From contig MLAK01000001.1 of the NCBI GenBank assembly GCA_001839685.1, positions 91,949-155,948 on the forward strand: a DNA stretch of 64,000 nucleotides, in the 5' to 3' direction. This stretch comes from Tritrichomonas foetus (taxonomy: Eukaryota > Parabasalia > Tritrichomonadida > Tritrichomonadidae). Position 1 is the first letter of the stretch. Each line of letters starts with the position of its first letter. The position numbers were made by a program, and so were the translations under genes. Below the pieces are notes generated by a model, which saw nothing but the letters and a program-made list of their open reading frames with translations, did not search any database and was not told where the DNA came from. This document shows positions 11,301-19,013 of the stretch, piece after piece.

Positions 11301-11957
11301 AAAAATTATGACTCTGATGATGATTATGAACAGAGGACTAAAAGGAAGCTTCAATATGATGATTCTGATGATTACAACAACCATAAAAAAATCAAATCAT
11401 CAAAACCACAAGTCAAAAAGAGAAATTGCAGCGATGATTCAGATGACTCCAAAAATGATGGCTATGGCTCAAAATATCACAGAAATCAAAGAAAAGACAT
11501 GAATAGGAAATCCAAACAACAAAATGGAAAAGCCTTTCAGACAAAAATTCCAATGAATGATTATAATTCAGATTCCTACGATTTTGCAACACGTCCCAAA
11601 AATAAAAAATTACCGAAAAAGAAAGTTTCTCATGATGATTATTCGTCGGATTCATTTGATGAAGATATTGTTGAACCATGGAAAAATAAGAAAGGCAAAA
11701 CTCAGAAAAGCAGTCCACATGAATTGAAAACATCAAAAGTCCCAGACAACGAACTGGATAAGCTAATGGATGTAACATATGAAACTTGCAATGTGAAAAA
11801 GAATAAAAATCGTGGAAAATTAGTGACAACGAATTATGATGACTTACCTGTAAATGAAAGGAAACCTTCTCCAAAAGCGCCAAAAAGTCCAAAAAGGAGA
11901 TTAAATGTTACATTTGATCTTGATAGTGCACAGATATTTGATAGGAATTTTGCCTAA
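8322..11957 (+). CDS. CARMIL-like LRR protein with long charged low-complexity tail
   Basis: A 1211-residue protein starting at the ATG at 8322 (MSKSNDKDSS). Residues ~25-130 form a PH-like region similar to that of the LRR protein at 2153-4327. LRR units follow to about residue 640 (LLYLNLSNCGIKSPDSEEL, IETLDLSQMSS, LEYLDISNNSAGELTF). A helical segment to ~770 (the DLPFPSNEEITQLIGQ region) comes next, and then about 400 residues dominated by Asp, Ser, Asn, Lys and Arg with clusters such as NYSSDSQSDSQDDSQND. The end is basic with SP sites (SPKAPKSPKRR). The tail is probably disordered and a good target for acidophilic (CK2-like) and proline-directed kinases. The architecture suggests an actin- or membrane-linked scaffold; this is inference. 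It is the longest LRR protein of the window. Confidence 0.75.
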   Translation: MSKSNDKDSSLTPDETRSINNAFPKDQIPLLYAFRSDIRYEKISRQNSACALSRHFIGLFTHSKTGEPFELFAMIHISDIEMIYYSTDPFVLVQTKTTKLIANSKSSLKFAQLLYVICTVSYSYYPETRAPSLRSDVEKYFPTLNFHVPRDQFPIPLSFSQQFQFAYYANCSAHKIPYNHEVVRYINAMMLSANSIIDITQLPLDFTKEENSDDLIPIFNSLCHLNFTNGICCRNLPRPDILKSLEQLISNGNAVKIIHIENCGASEGLEILAPAVKFNPELEISYWNLSNNQLLNFKSFCTIITYSKHELLYLNLSNCGIKSPDSEELFTVLFRNARMHKIKHLYIAGFQFSNLDSFEKYLSRNMSIETLDLSQMSSMVPEILSILVSKNYKLRTLILNQTKLSSDALKSLTKFLKETDSLLTLDISATKITPQSVISIITTIAENPEIKLFNLNLNNLKLNDAAILLLYRVFLNHDLSKWKSLSFDENNMSENDLHNFLPLLIRMPNLEAVSFSGNFNSDMQHIHSYIVDILKIPSLKSLTISGNKTNKLGSQILPLLKRISEIDKLEYLDISNNSAGELTFQSVTQIIYKCKKLHKLFIDGSEFISVDQIESIVNSLQKNNSNIISMPFPVSDSQRMVGGNSDDNNKEMIRTLGELQMAMVQAINANRTKKKMPNDLPFPSNEEITQLIGQISHGTRERIRKIIPKTHSGIAEFFLLPLPFQKMGDLVKEGGFIENLDIGDLATYEISSMNYAIVENKKTFQTCICPTMFITRMLNEPPPKPDDAKTNTETKTGNDNDTSDDSRYRNRNHKNKMKKKPNYSSDSQSDSQDDSQNDHQRRNYKKKINKRNHSSADDYDDIKHRNRKEKRTVNSSDNDSNDSELRYRKRKAQINESQNPKGAKKKLNYSDDDEIENKIRNKSKPRKLTKKNYDDDSGYSSQHQKNKKKKNYSQSTSDSNSSEDVIDYDRRKQKDKRKINDLKEDKYRNSKNRKNYDSDDDYEQRTKRKLQYDDSDDYNNHKKIKSSKPQVKKRNCSDDSDDSKNDGYGSKYHRNQRKDMNRKSKQQNGKAFQTKIPMNDYNSDSYDFATRPKNKKLPKKKVSHDDYSSDSFDEDIVEPWKNKKGKTQKSSPHELKTSKVPDNELDKLMDVTYETCNVKKNKNRGKLVTTNYDDLPVNERKPSPKAPKSPKRRLNVTFDLDSAQIFDRNFA

Positions 11958-12305
11958 CGGATAAATTGTTTTTATAAATTAAGATATATATGCAACTTTT
12001 ATGAACATTTTTTCCAAATAATTATTTTCATGATTTTATTATATTTTTTATCCACATGAATTTTTATTTTATATAATTTTTGGAAACTCACTTGTTCGTT
12101 CTGACAGTTTTTAGAGCAACTTTCATGCATATTTCAATGAAAGCGGTTAAGGTCAACTCATTTGGGAATATTACATGTATTTTATGGTCAAGTAACCATT
12201 TTTCTTCTGAATAATTTGAACCCCTTCTGAAACATCATTGAAATATTTCTGCGAAAAAAATCCAAAAATTTGGATCATTTCATTTTTTCTTTTTATCTTG
12301 AACAA
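11958..12305. other. Intergenic region
   Basis: 348 bp AT-rich spacer between the LRR and ankyrin genes; no gene, repeat or RNA recognised. Confidence 0.45.
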
Positions 12306-13720
12306 ATGAATCCAAATCAAAACGATAACGAAAATTCACCATTACAAGAACCATTGAATTCAGACGATGAATTTAACCTTGAAATTTTCCGAGTTCTCGA
12401 AGATGATAATATTCCTGCCATTTCGCGAATTATGGAATCCCATGATCTCACAGAATTATCATTAAACTATCCACTAAGTGATCAAGATGTGATCATACAA
12501 GGAAAACCAAGCGCTTTATGTGTTGCCGCATTTGATGGATCATTAGAGTCGTTTAGATATTTATTAATTAATGGATCAGATGTATTTCAAACAGATGATT
12601 CCGGAGTTTCTATTTATTTTTTTATCGTACATGCGCCCATTTCGCTGCTGCGTCTGGAAATATTGAAATTATGACTTTACTTCTTGAACAGGGTGTTGTT
12701 TTTCATGAATCGCTTGATAATGAATCCAACACACCTATTCATTATGCTGCTGCATATGGTCATTTGGATGCTGTTAAATGGCTATTTTCGAATGGTTCGA
12801 CATTTGACTGCACAAATAACTCGTTGTGGCTTCCAATTCATTCTGCTGCGAATCGAAATCAAAAAGAAGTTGTTGATTTCTTTTTATCTAATGAAATACC
12901 TATTGAAACTAAAACAAAAAATGGATTAACTCCTTTATTAATTGCTGCAAGAAGTGGATCGGTTGATGTTCTCGAATATTTACTTGAAAAAGGTGCGAAT
13001 AAAGATACTATTGATGGAAATAATGAATCTGCTCTAGTTGTTTGTGTTTTAGCACATCAGCTTGAAGCTGCTAAAATTTTAATAAAGCATGGAGTCGATA
13101 TTAACTTTAATAGTGAAGGATGGACTGCTTTAAATTTCGCAATTAAAGAGAAATCCATTGATTTTGTTGATTTATTAGTGAATAATGGTGCAATGTTAAA
13201 TACTTCTCATGTTCATAATATGGCACCACTTCATTGGGCATCAAAATATGGTGTTTTAGAAATCGTCCAAATATTGATTGAACATGGAGCTGATGTAAAT
13301 GTAACTAGTAATGAAGGATGGACACCTGTTTGTTTGGCATCTGGTTATGGTCATCTTCCAATTGTTCGATTTTTGGTCGAAAAAGGTGCAGATATAAACT
13401 TGATTGGAAAAAATAATATTGCACCCTTTATGTTTGCATGTTTGAATGGACAAAAGGAGATTGCACAGTATTTAGTTGAAAAAGGAGCTAATATTCGCAT
13501 TGTTGATAATGGTGGCTGGAATGTTTTACACTGGGCAGTTGCGCACAAACAAACAGAAACGGTCCGTTATTTACTATCCCTTGGAATTGATCATACTCGG
13601 AAAGACAAAAACAGACAAACTCCTTATGATATTGCAGTTCATGATAGGAATCAAGAAATGATAGCTTTGCTCGAAGAAAATGGAGCTGCTACTACAAAAA
13701 CAAATTGTAATATTGCCTAA
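12306..13720 (+). CDS. Ankyrin-repeat protein, reading frame interrupted by 20 nt
   Basis: Two plus-strand frames make one ankyrin protein. The first (from ATG 12306, MNPNQNDNEN) carries an acidic N-terminus and an ankyrin unit ending DVFQTDDSG at 12605. The second frame resumes at 12626 with RTCAHFAAASGNIEIMTLLL and continues through about nine canonical ankyrin units (NTPIHYAAAYGHLDAVKWL, WTPVCLASGYGHLPIVRFL) to the stop at 13718-13720. Removing the 20 nt at 12606-12625 joins them as a perfect consensus, ...DDSG-RTCAHFAAASGN..., giving 464 residues. The 20 nt could be a tiny non-canonical intron, an insertion mutation or an assembly error. If it is present in the mRNA, the first frame ends at 12674 after an aberrant tail. 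Ankyrin proteins are a large trichomonad family of protein-binding scaffolds; the partner is unknown. Confidence 0.8.
12606..12625 (+). other. 20-nt T-rich frame-breaking insert (possible mini-intron)
   Basis: The insert reads GTTTCTATTTATTTTTTTAT, including a 7-T run, and sits exactly where the ankyrin consensus needs to continue. It begins with GT but no placement of the 20-nt window that restores the consensus ends in AG, and no ACTAAC branch motif is present, so it does not look like a normal intron. A slip in the T-run alone would leave about seven extra residues in the repeat, so a simple homopolymer miscall does not explain it fully. Confidence 0.6.
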
Positions 13721-13936
13721 ATATGTATTTGTGTTTTCTTTATTTTTTTTGAAGTTAAGAATTAATTCTTTACAATTAAATGAAGATTTTGATAATCATT
13801 TCATGTATGAATGAACCAAATCGCTAATGATATTAACAACTAAATTTCAAGCTTCTAGAAATCAAAAAAGAAAAATCGAAAAGAAAATCAATGATAAAAA
13901 CATTTTATGAAATAACAAAAATATCGGTAAATTAAA

Positions 13937-15007
13937 TCAATTTTTTGATAACAAACTGGCTGTTTCATCATCACTTTCATTAACTGTAATTTCTTTTTCA
14001 TTATTTTTCGCATCAAATCCAGAATTGCACTTAAAGAAAACCATGAATCCAATTAAAAACAGACCAAAAACTCGAAGAATGTTTTCTGCTACTGTTCCAG
14101 CTGTCCAATCCCTTCCGTAATAGAATCCAAAGATAGTTCCGGCAATTGCATAAAAATACCAAACAATTTCAACTAACAAAGGATCAAAAGTTCGTGAAAA
14201 CTCAATCACTTTCAAATTTCCATAAAAAGTGGAACAAAAAATGCCAAGTAAAACATCTTTTCGTTTAAGGAGTAACAATTTAAAGAAATAAACAATTATT
14301 GGATCAATCCCATCTGTAAAAAGTGCCCAAATGAAAAAAATAATTGAATTGAAAAAATGGAAAAAAATGCAAAATCGCAAATTTGATTCATTTTTCGTTC
14401 CTTTTTTCATTTCTTTGTCAGAAAGCTCAAAAAAATACGGAATTAACATAAATATGAAATTTGATGTGAAAAGAAGAAGAAGCTCATATAGAATATTCGG
14501 AATATCTTCTTCTGCCAATCCGCGAAATATCCTTTGGCTAATTAAAAGAATTGTATTAATAAAAGCTAAAATAGCAAAAATTACTTGTTTGTTTGTTTCA
14601 TGGCTAGTTGGATTTCTGAAAAATTGAATGAAAAATGAAAAAAATGAAATTATCGGTGAAATATGGCAAATCATTGAATAATTTGCAGTTTCACTCGCGC
14701 GGCCAAGCAAATAAGTTGGGAAAATTGAGAACAATAATGAAAAAATTGCGATTTGATAGAGAAAATATTTATCGAAATTAAATAACGAATTGTTCGTGAA
14801 ATTTTGGAATTCTCGATTGAAAGCAAGCTTTAGAAAGCACATAATTAAAGCGTAAATCGACTTATTGAAAAAGAGGGTTGGAATATTTGGTAATTTATCT
14901 TTTGAATCATGAACGAATGGAATTGCGAGGCAAATACCTGTAAGTGCGAATGAATAGATAGATTTGCGCTTATCTTCACGGATTTTTTTTTGGTTAATTA
15001 AATGCAA
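13937..15007 (-). CDS. Multi-pass membrane protein, drug/metabolite transporter (DMT/EamA) type
   Basis: About 355 residues with roughly ten hydrophobic helices (for example FALTGICLAIPF, YFLYQIAIFSLLFSIFPTYLLG, VWYFYAIAGTIFGFYYG, VFGLFLIGFMVFF) and a short acidic tail (NESDDETASLL). The helix number and the FDPLLVEIVWYFYAIAGTIFG region near helix 9 match DMT-superfamily carriers such as nucleotide-sugar or metabolite exporters; the substrate cannot be read. The start is a problem. The frame opens after a TAA upstream of 15007 and has no ATG until residue ~56, inside helix 2. The only nearby ATG (15047-15049, reading MILPIIILIF) is one base out of frame across a 6-T run. A sequence error there, or an unrecognised upstream exon, is likely. 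I give the open frame from 15007. Confidence 0.65.
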   Translation of the reverse strand: MHLINQKKIREDKRKSIYSFALTGICLAIPFVHDSKDKLPNIPTLFFNKSIYALIMCFLKLAFNREFQNFTNNSLFNFDKYFLYQIAIFSLLFSIFPTYLLGRASETANYSMICHISPIISFFSFFIQFFRNPTSHETNKQVIFAILAFINTILLISQRIFRGLAEEDIPNILYELLLLFTSNFIFMLIPYFFELSDKEMKKGTKNESNLRFCIFFHFFNSIIFFIWALFTDGIDPIIVYFFKLLLLKRKDVLLGIFCSTFYGNLKVIEFSRTFDPLLVEIVWYFYAIAGTIFGFYYGRDWTAGTVAENILRVFGLFLIGFMVFFKCNSGFDAKNNEKEITVNESDDETASLLSKN

Positions 15008-15166
15008 ACTTCACTGTCAAAAAATCAGAATGATAATAGGTAAAATCATAAGTCAATTATAGGTAAATTAAATTAACGATAAATTCGCCTTGACTGTAAA
15101 CTCTGATCAAATATTTGTTCAAATTATTCAAACTCTTTATCGCATATATTCAAAATTCAATTAAAA

Positions 15167-15877
15167 ATGGTCGATGTTAATAGTGAATTTTTCATGGCCA
15201 AATTGTTGATCAAATCATCAAAAAGTGGCATTGACATCAAAATGTCATCAAGTGCGAAACATAGTTCTTCTGACGAAGCTCCTGCTGAGGAATCGGTGAA
15301 CCAACCAGAAGAAAAGGAAGTCAATGGAGAAGAACCAGCTGCTTCAGAAGAGAAGGAATCTTCACCAAAGAAGGCTGGAGTAACACTTCACATCGGAAAT
15401 CTGAATTTCGAGACGACTGAAGAAAAACTGAAGGAGAAATTCTCTGAGTTCGGAAACATAGTAAGTGTTCGAATCATTAAAAGGGCTAACGGAACATCCA
15501 AAGGTTTTGGATTCGTCGAAATGGAAAATTCCGAAGATTCAGACAAAGCAATTGAAAGCCTCAACAATAAAGACTTTGACGGCCGCGAGATAACCGTCCA
15601 AGTTGCGAAATCACAGGACGAAATGCGCAAAGAACGGCCACCTCGTCGCGGCGGCGACAGAAGAGACCGGGGCGACAGACGTGACCGCGACAGAAGAGAC
15701 CGTGGTGACCGCTACGACCGGAGAGACCGCAGAGACCGTGATCGTGACCATGATAGATATGACCGATATGATAGACGCGATAGGAGAGATCGTGACCGAG
15801 ACGACTCTCGAAGGAGGTCAAGATATGACCGCGATGATTCCCCTCGTCGAAGCAGGAGATCCTTTGACAGTGATTAA
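15167..15877 (+). CDS. RRM RNA-binding protein with Arg/Asp-rich tail (SR-like)
   Basis: A 236-residue protein from ATG 15167; an in-frame ATG at 15242 (MSSSAKHSS) is an equally credible start and would give 211 residues with an acidic N-terminus. One RRM lies at about residues 73-150, with RNP2 LHIGNL and RNP1 KGFGFVEM both intact. The tail of about 75 residues is made of RRDRD/RYDRRDRR repeats ending in RRSRRSFDSD, like SR-related and U1-70K-type proteins. Such proteins bind pre-mRNA and splicing or export factors in the nucleus. The tail codons use more C and G than the rest of the window because of CGN/GAC repetition. It lies head-to-head with the transporter, with about 160 bp between. 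Confidence 0.88.
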   Translation: MVDVNSEFFMAKLLIKSSKSGIDIKMSSSAKHSSSDEAPAEESVNQPEEKEVNGEEPAASEEKESSPKKAGVTLHIGNLNFETTEEKLKEKFSEFGNIVSVRIIKRANGTSKGFGFVEMENSEDSDKAIESLNNKDFDGREITVQVAKSQDEMRKERPPRRGGDRRDRGDRRDRDRRDRGDRYDRRDRRDRDRDHDRYDRYDRRDRRDRDRDDSRRRSRYDRDDSPRRSRRSFDSD

Positions 15878-16160
15878 ATTTCCATAAAGATAGTTTGATT
15901 CCATTGTATACAAGAGTTTCACCTATTGTGTTAACAGCCTTTGATCAGTTCCTTTTCCGGAAATTGATTTATAATGTGTTTATGATTGATTTAAATGTGT
16001 AATTAAAAATAGAACTTCGATACATCTTTTTTTTACCTCCCCTCCACTTTTCAACACTTTTTTATGATTTTGTTTATTGATGAATGTCAAAGAGAGTTGG
16101 TCATTTCTCAGACTTTCCTTGAAATAATTATTTTTCGCTAGGATCACATGATCACTTTCA

Positions 16161-16166
16161 TTTTTT

Positions 16167-16197
<31 letters not shown>

Positions 16198-16206
16198 TGT
16201 GTGTGT
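16161..16206. repeat. Poly-T tract ending in (GT)n
   Basis: Three T-runs separated by single Cs, followed by about five GT units. A simple-sequence tract. Confidence 0.9.
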
Positions 16207-16688
16207 TTAATTTGTCTTGTGTTTTATTTGTTTTGTGCTTTGTTTAGCCTCTGCTTGTGATTACTGCACAGGAAAATAATGTTTTATTCGACCTCTTCAG
16301 CTTAGTCTTCCTCAATTTAGAAGCTTTTTGATTACTGAAGAATTCTTTGATCGGTTATTATCGATATTCTCATATCAATTTGCCTTCAAATGTTAATTGA
16401 ATGTCTTATGAAGTACAGACATCAACATTGAGGAGATGAATATTCTTAAAAAGTGTTGCCTTTTAGTCGGACATATTCTTAAAAAGTGGAGATATTGTTG
16501 AAGCAGTTTTACTTTGAAGTCATACATTAGTCAACCTTTCTGTTTATTTGGACTCACAAATATAACCTAAATTTCACTAGATGTATACAAACCAAATAGT
16601 CTTAACGTACGAAATCACTAAAATGATCCTTATCATCAGTATTACTTAATACCATCAGTCAAAAATCAAAACCCAAATAGCTAAAAGA

Positions 16689-17295
16689 ATGACGAAAATT
16701 TCCCTTATCGCAAACTTCGCAAATGGCCGAATTCAAAAATATTTCGAAAATGATTCTGAAGAAGCTATTGTTTCAGTTTTCGGGTGAACAGCTTTCAGTC
16801 AATTGTTAAATCTATTTTTTATAGTTATGAGCCATATTTATTCATAGTTTTGAAATTTTGCAACAATTAAACCGAAAAAAGAGCGATTTTGGAGGAAGCC
16901 TAAAAAAAAATTGTGAGAAGCTTTTTTTCCAAGAATCACAAAGATTATAATACTGCTTCCCATAATTCTATTTACACTTCTTCTATCGATTTTTAATTAA
17001 AAATCGCGAAAATTTTGATAGTTTTAACTCAGTGATGTTGAATTAATTCAATTTCCATTTGACAGATATGAATGTATTGAAATCTTTTCTGTCATAAAAT
17101 TTTAGTATATGAAGAAAATAGACTGGCAGTCCTCAACAGCACATTCTCAAGCAGGGATACAGATACAACGATTGAAAGACCAAATCAAGAAAAATGGAAT
17201 CCAATATGTTTTTTTCCAGACTTGATGCCAAGTGAATTTTCTGATGACTCGCCATTTAGATGGCAAAACATTCGTAATCTTCTCATTGATGCCTA
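16689..17295 (+). pseudogene. Possible decayed coding fragments
   Basis: An ATG frame at 16689-16787 encodes 32 residues (MTKISLIANFANGRIQK...) and stops. After ~300 bp a second open stretch (about 17062-17295) encodes residues with a protein-like composition, including WNPICFFPDLMPSEF and FRWQNIRNLLIDA, and ends in TAA, but has no ATG. They could be ends of one dead gene. I do not recognise the family. Chance open frames cannot be excluded in this composition. Confidence 0.25.
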
Positions 17296-17789
17296 AATTT
17301 TTTTTATTTATATCAAAATTATTAATATTTTTTTTATACTTCATTTTTGTATTTTGGAAAACATTATAATTTTCGATGGAGGGTCATATGATAATAAAAA
17401 GCACGATTTATGATAAGAAATAATCAAGATATTAATGCTATAAAATCACTTTCTATCTCAATAATTCTCAGAAATTTCTGTGGGGTTTATTTTTTTCTCA
17501 CAATTTTTTTTTGGATTTGGTTTTCTCTGTATCTTGATTTTTAAATTATAATATTTATATATTATTAATAGGATTACAAATAAATAATTTTTAGATGACA
17601 ATAATATCAACAATTATTCATTTAGATCTCTCAATAGTCTTCTACATCTAGATCTAGTTAGTTTGTATACATCTATTTCACTTGAAAAAGCCAATACGTT
17701 CCCTTTACTATTTGAGAACTAAATGGGTGATAATTAGGATCTCAAATATGGCAATTAGGAACTTTATTCTGCTTCGATAATCCGATAAA

Positions 17790-18193
17790 GATTAAAAACT
17801 TGGGAAAAAATTCACTGAAAGAAGAAATCCCTTATTTACAGACGCAAATCCAACACAAGAATCATGATTAAAAGTGCAAAACTATTCAGACATTGAAAGA
17901 GATTGGTTTCTTCTAAAGGATCATCAAGTATTTTATAGAAAGAAGCATGGCAAAATATTTATTAATGGATTCATTGGAGAAAAATATTCATTTATGGGAG
18001 AAAAAACATGAAGAATTATCATAGTTTCTATAAAATTAGCTTCTGTAAGCTGTTGGAAGATTTGAAGTGTCTTGAACTAGATAGGAGAGCAGTCGAAAAT
18101 TTTTCAAGGAATCCAAATGAATCAACAATTCTTGTATGTAATGGACTTTTTCATATACTATTATTATCTTTTCATGAGATAGAATATTTGTGA
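17790..18193 (+). pseudogene. Possible decayed coding fragment with stop and frameshift
   Basis: One frame reads ...RRNPLFTDANPTQES, a TGA, then LKVQNYSDIERDWFLLKDHQ and onward to FMGEK, after which a shift at a 6-A run enters the frame MKNYHSFYKISFC... that stops at 18193. The residue mix (W, D, H, K) looks more like protein than random AT-rich DNA, but there is no family match. Confidence 0.25.
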
Positions 18194-18803
18194 ATTGAGT
18201 CTAGTAAATAATATGAGAGCCTATATTGAAGATTCCTGATAGAAGAATCACAATAAAAGGAATCAAAGTAAAATGAATGGAATGATTAATATAATAGGAA
18301 AATACATTTGTCTTAACACGCTTATCACTTTGTTAGAACACTTTTCCTCTTTTGTAAGAGTTGTTGCTTCATTTTTTCAATTCGAATTCCGATACGATAT
18401 GTCGATTAAGCTATTTGTCCAAAGATATATTTTTCAATTATAGCAGAAAAGTTTAGTTTACCATAATCACCAATATCATATTATTAAAATCAATGTTAGT
18501 TAATTTACTAATTCATTCATCTCAGAAGCTCAGATTGTATTTCCACATGACATGTATCAGTAATTTATGTTGATGTACTAAAATGCAATCAACTTCAGCA
18601 TAGTTTAGTCATAAATGCTGCAAATTCAATCTAACGTTGATCTTCACTATCCACCATCTAAAATTTCAACACTTCTCTCCTTTCTGGAAACAAAAGGAAT
18701 CACCAACCTGATAATAAAGTTATGTGTCCTAATCTAATCTTTTATGCCTTTTCAAATATTGGACAATGCAAATAAGTCTTCATTTTCAAGCCTTTTAAAT
18801 AGT

Positions 18804-18941
18804 ATCTATATCTATCTATATTTGTCTATCTATCTATATTTGTCTATCTATCTATATTTGTCTATCTATCTATATTTATCTATCAATCTATCTATATTTA
18901 TCTATCAATCTATCTATATTTATCTATCAATCTATCTATAT
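18804..18941. repeat. Compound CTAT-rich minisatellite
   Basis: Three copies of an 18-nt unit (TATTTGTCTATCTATCTA) pass into three copies of a 22-nt unit (TATTTATCTATCAATCTATCTA). The second unit looks like the first with G changed to A plus a CAAT insertion, so the array expanded in two phases. Confidence 0.9.
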
Positions 18942-19013
18942 ATTTGAGTGAGTGAGGAAAAAAAAATAAAAAAATAAAAATGATTAACTACTCTATCCTA
19001 AAAGTTTATTTAA

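Larger units (their letters stand above)
15878..19013. other. 3.1 kb gene-poor region with microsatellites and possible gene remnants
   Basis: The longest stretch without a clear gene. It holds a poly-T/GT tract (16161-16206), a short plausible reading frame (16689-16787), coding-like fragments at about 17060-17295 and 17790-18193, and a tetranucleotide-type repeat (18804-18941). No transposase, tRNA or rRNA was recognised. Confidence 0.5.

Noticed and set aside
15008..15160. Upstream exon for the transporter
   Set aside because: No ACTAAC branch motif precedes the candidate TTTTTTGACAG acceptor, and no plausible first exon was found.
18744..18947. Open frame of repeated YLSI units
   Set aside because: It is a translation of the CTAT minisatellite and has no other coding sign.
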